Shown here piece after piece: positions 12,612 to 24,300 of a stretch of DNA of 64,000 bases. The stretch is from Antiaris toxicaria (taxonomy: Eukaryota; Streptophyta; Magnoliopsida; Rosales; Moraceae). Every line of letters starts with the position of its first letter. Positions within the stretch are counted from its first letter, which is position 1. A model generated the notes under the pieces. That model saw nothing but the letters and a program-made list of their open reading frames with translations, was not told where the DNA came from and made no database searches. The position numbers and the translations under genes were made by a program. The DNA lies in NCBI GenBank assembly GCA_035233585.1, contig CP141153.1, forward strand, positions 39,235,825 to 39,299,824, read 5' to 3'.

Positions 12612-13610
12612 CTACTTGGAGGACACTACTGACTCGGCATTGGACGTCATCTCGTCCTCACTATCACTAAGTGGGAACTCCTTTGGGTCCTTCACTTCGT
12701 CTCCCCAGGCAAAATCAACTTCGTCGTCACTGGTGATGATGACTTGGGGCTCATACATCCCCATCCACTCATTGTTACTGAAGTGATCAGGGATCTCCTC
12801 ATCTTCATCGTCAAGTTGGGCATCGGGAAGAGCCTCATCATCACCTTCTTCCTTATGGTGCTTGGGAGTCTGAGGGGCTGGTTTGGGGTCCTCCATTGGT
12901 TCCCCATCGGCCTCAGGTACTACTAGCAGGTGTTCAGCCATGAACTCTTCGTCGTTGGCCGGTTGGGGTGCTACGTCCGTCGGGTTACTCTCCATGTTAG
13001 CTGCTGCTGCAAAGCCTTCACCAGGTGTAGGGTTGAGTGCCACTTTCTCAGCTTCTACTATGTCTTAAGCAAGGCGCCTTAAATCTTTGTGCTGGGGAGG
13101 TTAGGGAACAAGATCCCTCACGTACCATGGAGCCCCTTTCCATAGCAGGTCAGCTATCTCTACGAAGGGCCTGTCTAAGGGAATGTGAGGAAGCATTGCA
13201 TCCATGAACCTCTGATAGTAGTACGCCATGGTCTCTCCCTTATAGATATCCCAGATATCAGAAAGGACCTGATATGGTCTCTCACGCATATCATCCCATA
13301 TATCTTTGTCTTAGGCTGGTTCAACATTATCACGGAGGTCACAGCAGAATTTGGCCTACTGCATCAGATGCCCAATCCTATGCCATTCGTTTTACTAGGT
13401 CAACACTGGTCCCTCTAGTCTGCTATTGGCCAATACCACCTGTAGACGAGGTGGGATATGGCATGCTTCAAAAATAACCTCTAAGTGATGGATCCAATAT
13501 GGAAGTTTGCTTGAGTGACGACCATTGTATATGTCCAGTCGCATGGCGGCAAAAGCTAGGCTCGCTTGACGGTCTTCTTGCACTTGGCGGGGGTCAATCA
13601 ATGCGGCCAT
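12612..13610 (-). pseudogene. G1 ORF-A: extra gag-like ORF with acidic tail, broken
   Basis: One reading frame of 333 codons lies between the PBS and the ordinary gag. It starts MAALIDPRQVQ at 13610. The N-terminal half looks like a retrotransposon Gag core: an LPYWIHHLEVIFEAC-type helix, then YYYQRFMDAMLPHIPLDRPFVEIADLLWKG with the usual pattern of a helix before a 'F-x-G-L' style motif. The C-terminal 140 residues are strongly acidic (EEGDDEALPDAQ, DDEDEEIPDHF, ITSDDEVDFAW). Six in-frame stops (13395, 13392, 13356, 13311, 13101, 13065) interrupt it, all explainable as single transitions from Gln or Trp codons. G2 has the equivalent ORF at 29648-30715. Function unknown; it may be a second structural protein. 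Confidence 0.75.
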
Positions 13611-13731
13611 TATCTCCTATTATAACTTAAACGTCAACTTATATACTAATTCTGAAGGAAAAACAAAAACTAACTTATTTGAAAAGATGAAGCAGGCATA
13701 CAGCGATGTGAGGTAAGGTGGCAGGATACCT

Positions 13732-13742
13732 CTCTGATACCA
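13732..13742 (-). promoter_or_regulatory. G1 primer binding site (tRNA-iMet)
   Basis: The minus strand reads TGGTATCAGAG two bases after the 5' LTR end. This is the complement of the initiator methionine tRNA 3' end used by most plant LTR elements. Confidence 0.93.
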
Positions 13743-14125
13743 ACTGTGATGTCTCGTGCCCTGAGTGGCCCGGACCGTCACTTAAAACTACTACTTGTAC
13801 TAATACTTATACTTTCTTGCAAACCATTAATACTTAATTTAAAACTTATTAACCTAGATACCATTAATACACTATTCACGTACGTATACCTTCGAAAATA
13901 CAAAGTCTAAATTATAAGGAGTTTAGCCTTATATATATACTTATAAAATTCTTTGAACAATTACTATTCAAAATATATTATTCATATATATACTGTTTAC
14001 TGTTCCAAAATATACTATTACTCAAAAACTATGTAGAAGATAATACTCGTGGTGGTATCCGTAACCTCGCCCTCACACCCGCCTCCATTGCCATTATCGC
14101 CCATTAAGGTTTAAGCCATAGGACA

Positions 14126-14134
14126 CTTACCTAC
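14126..14134 (-). promoter_or_regulatory. Splice-donor-like motif in G1 5' LTR U5
   Basis: GTAGGTAAG in element orientation, about 380 bp from the LTR end. It is the equivalent of CAGGTAAG in G2, G3 and the solo LTR. In the 5' LTR it would lie in the transcript leader, upstream of PBS and ORF-A. Confidence 0.45.
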
Positions 14135-16630
14135 AGCATAAACACACACCATGCGCTTTATTGCCCAGTAAGTACGACATGTTAACCGCAAAACATGTTT
14201 AAAATATAGGGCATACTTAAAACCATATAAGCATGTCAGGCATCAACATATACCACATATCACATAGCACATACTAGATCATCACATATCAGGTCATTGA
14301 ATACAAAACTGCCCATACTATATGCGTAACGAAATACATCATGTATTGAATGCATCTTACTATAGCTAGAAGCATAGTGAATTCTTTCCTTTGTCTACTT
14401 AGGGCTCTTGTGTCAGTACCGTGTGTGTGCAGACCATTGGTAATGCCCGTGGACAAAAGCTGAAGAGCCATTAATGGATTCTCAACTTTACTTTAACTTA
14501 AACTTAAAAGAAACCTCTTCAACTGAAAAGGCTGGTACGGCACGCTTACTAAATTCCGTCTTGTTTATCTGTTCTAGCCATACGCTTCTCTAAGCTGTCC
14601 CTAATCCTACGCGATAGGGATATATGACATCTAACTTGTTCTTTCATCAATCTACTTGATTGTAAAACTATATGCTCTTATGTATGCTATGCAATATCGT
14701 GTGCATAATGCATACTTAAAATACTATAAAACCATCATTTAAATTCATTTTAATCATGCTGTGGTGGAGTTGTACTTACTTAGTTTGCACGTAAACTTGT
14801 ACTCTCGTCTTAGTCAACTTACAGGGTATTACTTGTCAATAATAACGTACTCCATTAACACTTTAGCTGAGTCATTAGTACTGTTCGTGACTAAAGCAAA
14901 TAAAACCGTTTGGTACCGATTGCCGTCGGTGCTAACTTGCTCCCGTTTCAGAGTTTGATTCTTTAGGCATGTTTAATTAATTTATTGCCCCATAAATTAA
15001 TTATAGCATTCTTACGTTGTTTTTACCGTTAGTGAGTATTACTTGCATCGTGGTATGGTACCGAGGTCTATCAGTACCCTATTACTCTATTTGGGGATTT
15101 AGTGTCAAACTTCTATTGTGTTTGATTAATTGTCTTCTTGACAGATTAATCATTGTTCCTCACAGTACCATTCAAACACAGTCCTTGACTAGTTACTGAC
15201 CAGTCAACTGACCGGTTACCTTGTGTGTTGTTGACTTAGGTAGTCTACTAGGTTACTATTGCTTGTTTGGTGTGGTAGCCTAGCGGGCTACCCATACTAT
15301 TTTAGTTATTTTTGAAAAATCATTTAGTTGCCTTATTAAATTCTTGGAAAATTGCATGCTTTGAAACCGTCCCCTTATCACCCCTTTGGAAGGTCGGAGA
15401 CGTTTTTAGGAAAACGATTTTTATTTTTAAAGAGTTAAAATACATTTTGGGTATTGCATTTTAAGGGTGGTTTTTGAACCACTTATCGAAACTTGATTTA
15501 AAACTCATCCAAAACGACTTAGTTTATGAATTTGGTCAACGTAAAATTTTTTTCCTCAACGAGGTGAACAATTCTCGTGTTCATCTCGGAGCTCGACTCT
15601 AACTTGAATGGGTCCTAATCTTACTAAACCCATGGCTATTGTGCCCAGTTTTTTGTAAAAATTCCGGTTTTACGTCATTTTGAAAACGGCCCTATTTGAG
15701 GCCCGAAACGGCCAAATTTTTAAAACACTCGTGGGTCATCCTAAAGATTTTGATGATATCTACAACTTTCATGTTGAGCCTGAGATTTAGTTCAGAATCT
15801 AAGTGGTCCATTTTTAACAAAACCTAAGACTGTGTCTGGGCTTGGATTTTTATTCCTAGTATTGGACACCGATTGAAAACCACTCGGAAAACCTATTTTA
15901 ATGTCGTTTTTGGCTAAAACCTATTTGACGCAAAAATGACCGTAACGAATTTCCTTAAAACTCTATGTTTTACCAAATTCAGAACTTAAAGGGTTAAAAA
16001 TGACCAAAACCCATGGCTTTTTCTGGAGAGAGATTGTGGCCAGCCACCTAAAAAAAAACATTCATGCTCACATGTGCACCCATCCATTTGTAAAATTGTA
16101 GACACAACCACACAACCACAAACTTAAAAATGGAAAGATAAGGGCTTGAAATAAACTTATTACAACCCATTTGCATAAACAAATACACATAAATTTCTTG
16201 ATCAAAACTTAAAAATATCTAACCATGAAATGGGAGGGTTTTTCAGGTTTACATTTCATACTAAAAATCAAGCACACCGAAACAAAGGCTTAAGTGAATA
16301 AATGGCCATGTGAACCAAGAGATTGGGGTCAGTTTTATGCTAGCAAAACACCAAAAATTTATCGTCTTAATATCAAACCAAAACAATAACTAAAAACCAC
16401 AAAGATTGGTTTCAAAAACTTACCCTTGATCACCTTGAAATGGCTTGGATTGAATCTCCTATCACTAGCTTGAAAGGGCTGGATTTTTGGTAAACTTTTT
16501 GCTAGGATTTTGGCTTGAAAATGGGGGTTTTGGCTGAAGGGAGTGGTTGCTATAGCAAGAAGGAAAGAGAGAAAGAAAGTTGTGTTTTTGGGAGCCAAAT
16601 GAAAGAAATGGTATTACTAGGTCATGTGTG

Positions 16631-16639
16631 CCTTTTATA
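16631..16639 (-). promoter_or_regulatory. TATA box of G1 5' LTR
   Basis: TATAAAAGG in element orientation, about 1.53 kb into the LTR, followed about 35 nt later by a 79-codon ORF (start at 16598). It is conserved in the other LTR at 6066-6074. Transcription start is inferred to lie about 30 nt downstream. Confidence 0.6.
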
Positions 16640-17924
16640 GGCAATTCTAATCAAACTTGCTTAAGCTTAAACCTACTTAATCGTTCACATTTTTAGCCTA
16701 ATCAAGAGACAAATTTTCCATCATTTTTCTACCCTAGGGGCTATGGGTTGCGCATGGAAGGAGGGGCCAAATTTAAAAAAATTTCTTTGACCATGTGATG
16801 GAAAACTTGGTTATTTTTTTCAAAAGGTGTCATAACCTGTTTGATTATTTTAATCTCACTTTTAGGCTACTTGTTCAGTCAATTTTACCTACTTTTGCAG
16901 CTAGGATACATGGTTTTTAAGGCCAAATTTTATCTACATTTGGTTCTCTTCGCAGTCTAATTTTCTAATGCGGTGTTCGGTCTTTTCTCGGCAGTGTTTT
17001 AATTCTCACCTGGAATTGGACTTTTTGAATTCGATTTTTACACTATCAATTCCTAGTTAGTTTATACTGTCTAAGAGCCCATTCTGCACCAATTTACCAT
17101 TTATTTCCTACATTGTGGTTGTGTCTACACTGTGTTGTCCTTGCGCATGTAAAACAAGGCATTCTGGTGTGAAATTTTCAATACAGTCTCTCTTGACTAA
17201 TTTAGACGTGCTGATTTCAATTTTATTAGTTTTAAGTGCATCTGAGGTCGTCTAAACTAGTTTTCGAGATTTGTGCGACCCCACCTCAAAAAACGTGTTA
17301 AGTACCCGATTGACTAATTTGGCCTTTCTGAGTCCAAATATATCAGTTTCAGGGTGAGAAAAGGTTGTCTTGACCCTCATCCCGATACTACATATCTCTC
17401 AGACAAAATCTTACATTTTGTGCTCAATTAACCAGATTGAGCCTGCTGACTACTAATATATCAGTTTTATGTCAAATTAAGGCCGTCTTGGCCATAAATC
17501 TGATACTGTGTTTTCCATTATTCACTATTCATTGTTTCCAGCTTAACTGACTAGTCTGAGTGTTCTGACTCTGATTTTGTCAGTCTCTGGGCAAGAAGAG
17601 GTCATTCGGACCATTTTCTCGATACCGTACCCTTGCTTGGGTTGTTTTTTACTATTGTGCTCAGATGTTCAGTCCAAGCATTCTGGTGATCTGTTCACCA
17701 GTCTTGTATCAAGAAATGGTCATCCGGACCAGTTTCCTAACACTGCATGTCTCATACACTCATACACATAATAGAGTAGACCGAGTTCACTATCGGTCAC
17801 CCCTTTCATTGTATGAATAGTACTTTGAATAGTACCGTACCTGTTTAATCACTCAACAAGAAAATATACTGTATTCTTCAACTTAATTACTCATTGTATA
17901 GTAATTAGGTTTCACAAATCATGA

Positions 17925-18070
17925 GAGTCTTTTCAACGGCTCTCAGCTCAGTACACAACCTTCTACACGAGCTCTTACATGGGCGTGTACCAGTTGAGAC
18001 TGCTCAACACGGCTGTGTCTTAGAAACACGTTCCTCTACCCGAGCGGTACACGGCCGTGCACCTGACCGT
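17925..18070 (-). repeat. Cluster of CACGGCCGTG-like palindromes at G1 LTR start
   Basis: Several imperfect copies of an ACACGGCCGTGT/ACACGGCTGTGT palindrome within 150 bp (e.g. 18046-18060), also present at 7375-7500. It is related to the denser cluster in G3 at 45720-46045. Confidence 0.55.
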
Positions 18071-18171
18071 ATTAATCAGTATTGCATTAAAAGGGATCAA
18101 ATTAATCCAAACTCATTCCTTGATTTATCATTATATAGAATTTAAGTTACACGAATTGGGTGGTCCTTACA

Positions 18172-18176
18172 ATGTT
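18172..18176. repeat. Target site duplication of G1 (ATGTT), right copy
   Basis: Identical to 3175-3179. Confidence 0.92.
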
Positions 18177-18417
18177 TATGACTGATAGAAGATTACATGA
18201 AATGTAAAGAAACAGAATAGTATGTATGTAAAGTACATGTACAAAGTATTACAAGGATCAAGAACTGATGTATTTTAGGAATTATATATATGTATGAAAA
18301 AAAAATCTACAGTTTTTTAACACAAATTATTAAATTAAAAAGTGAGTTTCCAAACACGTTTCAACAATTTATAAAATGATATTACGATATGTAAGAGTAA
18401 GAAGAAAAGAACATACT
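18177..18417 (+). repeat. Continuation of the older gypsy LTR fragment
   Basis: Sequence after G1 that should continue 2747-3174. It is AT-rich, with a poly-A run near 18295 like that at 35868 in the solo LTR, but similarity is weak. It ends at the break with copia C2. No gene is seen. Confidence 0.45.
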
Positions 18418-18560
18418 CGATGGCCTGGGCGAGCTAGGTCGCCGACAACTTGTGTTTCGTGCAGCTGAGAACTATAAGCAGATTTCTTTTCCTGTCTTTA
18501 TAATTATAGCCATTTAGTTTATTTTCAGTAAGTATTAAAATGAAGGATGTCAATGATATT
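18418..18560 (-). pseudogene. C2 gag N-terminal fragment
   Basis: In reverse complement this matches the first about 45 codons of the copia gag at 53522, including the LTENKLNG-type segment and the WKRN-type segment, with many substitutions. The initiator ATG is ATA-like here. Truncated after about 45 codons; dead. Confidence 0.75.
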
Positions 18561-19402
18561 TTGAGCAGAAATAAAATTATACAAGAATATCGTTACAAAG
18601 CCCAAGCAAACATTGAGAGAATTTAACAAATAAAACATACGAGTATGTTCCTACATGAAACTTGAAAAAACATGTTGCATTGCAATGGTAATTCTCGGCA
18701 CCTATTGCCCCAAGCCACTAAGGGATGGTCATAGGACAAATAGTTGGAACATAGACCCCGTCCAATTAATATATGTTGCCTTAAATCCTCTAAGGTTAAG
18801 ACATATATTAATAACCACTTATTTTGGCCACTAGTTTAGTTAACAGAGCTTCTAGGGAAGGTTAATAACTAAACAAGTCTTGAGTTTATAACCATTATTT
18901 ACGTAGTTCGATCCACGTCCTACCAAGCCACCAAGGGGTGGCCATGAATTGAATTATGCCCGAACACATTTTCCACATAGGAGATCTAACCTAGTATACC
19001 GGTGGTGGTAAACACCAACTGAGGGGTGTTGTTAGGGCTAAACTGACGTGAGGCATTACCATGCTTTCACATATGGATCAGCAATGGAGGCTGTGGGTTT
19101 TGTTTGAAACCCTCTCCCACTCAATATTTTGAAAAACATGCAAGTTTTGATAAATATATGTATGATCAATATAGTTTGAGCAGCATTCACCTATCCTATA
19201 TAACATATTATCAAATATACATCTAAATCATCCATCAATATATATTCATCTATCCATGACATATCACAGACAAAATAAATGATGGCAAAAATTTAAATAA
19301 CCAAGCCATGATCCCATACTAGAATAAAGAAAAAAAATTAAAGATTACAAAATTTCATCCAAAGCATTTTTTGGGTCTTGAATTTTTCTCTATCTTTTAT
19401 AT
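18561..19402 (-). other. C2 untranslated leader, hairpin part
   Basis: The reverse complement of the copia leader 52690-53520, including diverged forms of the CCACC-CCTC-GGTGG hairpin repeats (about 18710-18735 and 18930-18955). No ORF of note. Confidence 0.8.
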
Positions 19403-19651
19403 CCATCTTCATGTCGCCTCTCCGTTTATTTCTAATCCTAAGAATTATTTAAAATTCAAATTTCAAAATTTAAAATTTAAATTTAAATTTCAAATTCGAA
19501 TTTCAAATTTAAATTTCAAATTCAAATTTTAAACAATTTAAATTTCATGTGTAATAATATGTAATTTCAAAATTTCAAATTCTTAATTACATATTTTTAA
19601 ACATGATTTAAAATTAAATCTCAAATTAAAAAATTGAAATATTTTGTTTTT

Positions 19652-19908
19652 TGGCCTGTTTGCCCATGGGCCCGAAAGCCCGCAGCTGCCGTAGGTAGCC
19701 CCTAGCACCCGGGGAGCTGGCAGCCCATGACCAGGCCAGGTGCAGCCCTACTGGGCTGCACCCTTTGGGTGGTTGCAGTAGCTCGCCAGGCTGCAAGTAG
19801 CGCCTACAGCCATGGGCTACATACCCGGGGGGGTGGGGTACGGGGGGCCACTGTAGCCTGTTGGGCTGCAGCCGTGGGGCCTTGGCAGCCCCTGGGGGTG
19901 GGGTATGG
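19652..19908 (-). other. GC-rich island of C2 leader (copy A)
   Basis: About 250 bp of very GC-rich sequence, flanked on its 5' side by AT-rich TTTAAATTTG-type repeats. It corresponds to the GC islands at 52170-52480 and 60430-60745 in the plus-strand copies. ORFs across it are compositional and are not called as genes. Confidence 0.75.
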
Positions 19909-19940
19909 TCTTCAAACTTTAATTCCCTCTAAGAATAATT

Positions 19941-19945
19941 ACATA
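19941..19945. repeat. Target site duplication of G2 (ACATA), left
   Basis: ACATA precedes the LTR start TGTGGTGG. The right side (38983-38987) reads ATATA, a 4 of 5 match. Confidence 0.65.
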
Positions 19946-20261
19946 TGTGGTGGCCCGCCCTTCGTAGAGATCATACAATACTATTACAGTTAAGCTTCAT
20001 AGCTAACTGCGATAGATTGTACTCTCATGGGTCGCCGGCTAATCTATCTACATTATCCACTAATCACTTTGTTTACAAGTACAAAATAATTTACATGATA
20101 TAGTACTTTCGCAAAATACATATTATTACAAAAGAACTGTTTCTTTTTCCTCTTTTTGTTAACACTTAGTGAAAAAACTCTGGCAGAACCATATCCCTTG
20201 GCTTCCCATCCCATTTAACACTTGCTATCCCGTCCACCATACAAAACTAGTGAGCTGGTTG

Positions 20262-20270
20262 CTTACCTGC
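20262..20270 (-). promoter_or_regulatory. Splice-donor-like motif in G2 3' LTR (copy A)
   Basis: GCAGGTAAG in element orientation, about 320 bp from the LTR end; duplicated at 21690-21698. Confidence 0.4.
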
Positions 20271-21079
20271 AACATGAGCAAAAATGGTGAGCTATAGGCT
20301 CAGTAAGTTCAAACATGCAAGAAATAGAATTTCTATAAAAAGTACTATTCATCACAAATAGTAACATTGACCACTATTCATCATGAATAGTAACTTTGAC
20401 CACAACACAATATATCAGCAGTACATTAACCACAGTGTTAGTACTCTCACGAAACTATCTTATGCTCAATTATGGCATAGTTTCAGTTTTCGGTGATTAT
20501 CTTTATTTATGTTCTGGTTTTGAGCTCATGTTGGCCGTACTATTTTGTGCGCATGACTGGGAGCGGTACATTAATGCTGACCTTCACAGCCTTAATCTCG
20601 TCATCATAAACCCGAAGGCAAAGTATACCTTCCCTGTACGGAAGGCTGGTACGCCAAAAATGGTTTCATTACTGACTTTTTAAAGTTCTAACCTGATGAC
20701 TTCATATTGCCCCGTGGTTAGGAATGGTTCACATTTTAATTTCATGTGAGTGAGTTTCATTAACCTCGCTCCAGTACCCGAAGCATAATTTATTATTTGT
20801 CCCATTTTCAATAGTGCCCGTAGCACATTTCCATCTTCATGTCGCCTCTCCGTTTATTTCTAATCCTAAGAATTATTTAAAATTCAAATTTCAAAATTTA
20901 AATTTTAAATTTAAATTTCAAATTCGAATTTCAAATTTAAATTTCAAATTCAAATTTTAAACAATTTAAATTTCATGTGTAATAATATGTAATTTCAAAA
21001 TTTCAAATTCTTAATTACATATTTTTAAACATGATTTAAAATTAAATCTCAAATTAAAAAATTGAAATATTTTGTTTTT

Positions 21080-21336
21080 TGGCCTGTTTGCCCATGGGCC
21101 CGAAAGCCCGCAGCTGCCGTAGGTAGCCCCTAGCACCCGGGGAGCTGGCAGCCCATGACCAGGCTAGGTGCAGCCCTACTGGGCTGCACCCCTTGGGTGG
21201 TTGTAGCAGCTTGCCAGGCTGCAAGTAGCGCCTACAGCCATGGGCTACATACCCGGGGGGGTGGGGTACGGGGGGCCACTGTAGCCTGTTGGACTGCAGC
21301 CGTGGGGCCTTGGCAGCCCCTGGGGGTGGGGTATGG
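21080..21336 (-). other. GC-rich island of C2 leader (duplicated copy)
   Basis: Copy of 19652-19908 at offset 1428. Confidence 0.75.
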
Positions 21337-21373
21337 TCTTCAAACTTTAATTCCCTCTAAGAATAATTACATA

Positions 21374-24300
21374 TGTTGTGGCCCGCCCTTCGTAGAGTTC
21401 ATACAATACTATTACAGTTAAGCTTCATAGCTAACTGCGATAGATTGTACTCTCATGGGTCGCCGGCTAATCTATCTACATTATCCACTAATCACTTTGT
21501 TTACAAGTACAAAATAATTTACATGATATAGTACTTTCGTAAAATACATATTATTACAAAAGAACTGTTTCTTTTTCCTCTTTTTGTTAACACTCAGTGA
21601 AAAAACTCTGGCAGAACCATATCCCTTGGCTTCCCATCCCGTTTAACACTCGCTATCCCGTCCACCATACAAAACTAGTGAGCTGGTTGCTTACCTGCAA
21701 CATGAGCAAAAATGGTGAGCTATAGGCTCAGTAAGTTCAAACATGCAAGAAATAGAATTTCTATAAAAAGTACTATTCATCATAAATAGTAACATTGACC
21801 ACTATTCATCATGAATAGTAATTTTGACCACAACACAATATATCAGCAGTACATCAACCACAGTGTTAGTACTCTCACGAAACTATCTTATGCTCAATTA
21901 TGGCATAGTTTCAGTTTTAGGTGATTATCTTTATTTATGTTCTGGTTTTGAGCTCATGTTGGCCGTACTATTTTGTGCGCATGACTGGGAGCGGTACATT
22001 AATGCTGACCTCTACAGCCTTAATCTCATCATCATAACCCCGAAGGCAAAGTATACCTTCCCTGTACGGAAGGCTGGTACGCCAAAAGTGGTTTCATTAC
22101 CGACTTTTTAAAGTTCTAACCCGATGACTTCATATTGCCCCGTGGTTAGGAATGATTCACATTTTAATTTCATGTGAGTGAGTTTCATTAACCTCGCTCC
22201 AGTACCCGAAGCATAATTTATTATTTGTCCCATTTTCAATAGTGCCCGTAGCACATTTCGTCTCTCTCTCTATTCTATAATAGTGCCCGTAGCACATATG
22301 TACCTAACTTATAGTTAGTACATCAAAGTTAGCAATAATGATGCTACGTATTGCAAACAAGTAAATGTCTGAACTTACAGTACGTCTGCTAGTGTCTGCT
22401 TCTTGGGATCCTTCAACGTCCCTTTTCCTGGCTGATTTTGAGACCCTACAGACGAAACCTTGTCTGTTAATTTCATTTTCATTTATAACTTTTATTTAAA
22501 ATAAAAAGCATAAATTTGGTCTTAAAACCTTTAATTAAGCTTTATAACAGCTTTCTAAGCTCTATTAACCATTTTCACATTTTTCCCTAATTTTTGTAAA
22601 ATTCCAATTTTAGGCCTAAATTTTGGAAAAATTGTAATTATACCCCTGATGGGATTTTCTCGACTTAAAAATTTACTTTTGACGCTCAGGAACCTTATTC
22701 TACCATTCTGGGGTCTTTAGGGCTATTTTCCCACTTTTTGAAAAATTCTGATCAAAATAACCATTTTGGCCCCATCGGGTCATTTTACCCTAAATTGTCA
22801 TTTCAGATTTTTAGACCTAATTTTCTAAGCCCAAAAATCCTCAAATCATCTTTTAAAATTTTACCGATCCTTTTCTGGAAAATTTTCTTTCATTATCCCA
22901 AATTTTCACTTTCCGGCCCTCGAAAAGTACTATTCAGACCCTTACGTTGGTTTTGCGTTTTTCTATCGTTTCGGAGCCTCAAATGAGTGTTTTACTAATA
23001 TTTAAAACATTCATCTAGACTTTTCCGATTTGGGTCTCCGAGGCTTGGATATTCTGTACTCGACTCGGACCTTTAATTCATTTCCCAAAAACGCCCCCCC
23101 TCGGGGTCGGTTTTTCAGTTTCACTCGCGTTTTACACTTTTAAGGGGATAGGTTACTATTCACGAATCACTCCTTAGGTTTCCCTTATTCAATTTTCCTC
23201 AAGGGACTCGGGTTTTTGACCCGACCCTTAACTTTTACTCTCGATTCCCTTTTTGCCCTAAATGTCGTTTTTTGAAATTTCGACAGCATTTCGGCGTAAG
23301 TTTAAGGCTACCGGCGTTAGGTACGCCTCGAATCATGTGTACCTGCCATGTACTATACCAGAGTCCTATTTTATGTAGAAGTTTCCCAAACTTTTACATA
23401 AAAATTTGCACAATCACCAATTTACAAAACAACCACAATGTTCAAAATTTCTTTCACTTGCCCCCCTTCATTAAGCCACGGTTTTGACTTATCAAACCCT
23501 AGCAAAATTTTTTTCTTCATTTTCTCCACATTATGCTCGGTTTTATACTTAAGCCATAACATAATTTTTATTCCAAAACAACCCTTAATCAACAAAATAT
23601 TTTTCATTAAAACCCTAAACCACAATCGGTTTTTACTTAGGGTTTTCATACTAACTTTTGTCAAATTTCTTTTTTTGCAAATTCTATATGAAGTTTATTG
23701 TTTCTAAACATCCAAAACATATTTCCACACCACATAACAACATTTTTCATCAAAATTTCATCACCAAAACCTCCCTTTTGAACCCACGGATTTCAAGTAG
23801 AAAACAAGCCAAAAATCACATTTTCTTCCCACTATTCCCACGGATTTCATGGCCAAAAATGGCGAAAAATTACAAGTTTTAAGGCTTACCTTGGTTACTT
23901 AGATGCTAGCTTGTCAAACTTGAATTTTTGCTTCCAAACATTGAAGAAACCCTTTGATTCTCCAAGATGGCTCCCGTATTCCCCTTGGAACCAAACTTAG
24001 AAAGTTTTTTTCTTGGTTTTCTTTTGGCTTTGTTTGCTACAGGTTTTTGCTTCACAATGGCCGAAGCTTTATGGTTAAGGAAGCCATATTAATTTGGCTA
24101 ATTTGGCATGAATCACCCTTAATCAAGCAATGAGAAATTAACACCTTTCACGTATTACTTTCCACCATTTTTTTAAAAATCAAAAATGGAATTTTTGGCC
24201 TAATCTTGGCCATTAGATTAAAAGTGAATTAAATCCTAGCCATCCACCTCACCTACCACTTTAATTATCTATTTATTATTCATTTTAATGACATCATCAA

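Larger units (their letters stand above)
3180..18171 (-). mobile_element. G1: complete Ty3/gypsy Tekay/Del-type chromovirus, degenerate
   Basis: A full-length LTR retrotransposon on the minus strand: 5' LTR 13745-18171, PBS 13732-13742, ORF-A, gag, protease, RT/RNase H, integrase, polypurine tract, 3' LTR 3180-7606. It is bounded by the exact target duplication ATGTT. Pol order (integrase last) and the integrase C-terminus with the VLRNKVIPLIKVLW and HNIEEATWEQEE motifs place it with Tekay/Del chromoviruses. It is unusual for LTRs of 4427 bp each, more than the 6138-bp interior when added together, and for a second gag-like ORF. Frameshifts, nonsense codons and many LTR-LTR differences show an old, inactive copy. 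It sits inside an older gypsy LTR. Confidence 0.93.
13745..18171 (-). repeat. G1 5' LTR
   Basis: Starts TGTGATGTCT and ends CCTTACA on the plus strand, so TG...CA in element orientation. It is 4427 bp, the same total as the left LTR although several indels differ between them. It carries the promoter and polyadenylation signals by position. There are no genes other than a 79-codon ORF just after the TATA box (16598-16359). Confidence 0.93.
19403..20830. repeat. 1428-bp tandem duplication, copy A
   Basis: Matches 20831-22258 base for base at a constant offset of 1428, with only scattered substitutions and no indels seen. It spans the end of the C2 leader (including the GC-rich island), the C2/G2 junction and the first 885 bp of the G2 LTR. 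The downstream continuation after copy B matches the right G2 LTR, so the unit arose after G2 inserted. Confidence 0.95.
20831..22258. repeat. 1428-bp tandem duplication, copy B
   Basis: Second unit of the duplication. Its right edge continues without break into the rest of the G2 LTR (CGTCTCTCTCTC, as at 36440). The A/B junction (CACATTT|CCATCTT at 20830/20831) shows at most 1 bp of microhomology. Confidence 0.95.

Noticed and set aside
16359..16598. 79-codon ORF after the G1 LTR TATA box as a leader peptide gene
   Set aside because: Not preserved in the other LTR; no similarity recognised. Mentioned only with the promoter.
20396..22111. Pair of 95-codon ORFs at 20396 and 21824 as duplicated genes
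   Set aside because: They are LTR sequence copied by the tandem duplication and run opposite to the element's transcription.
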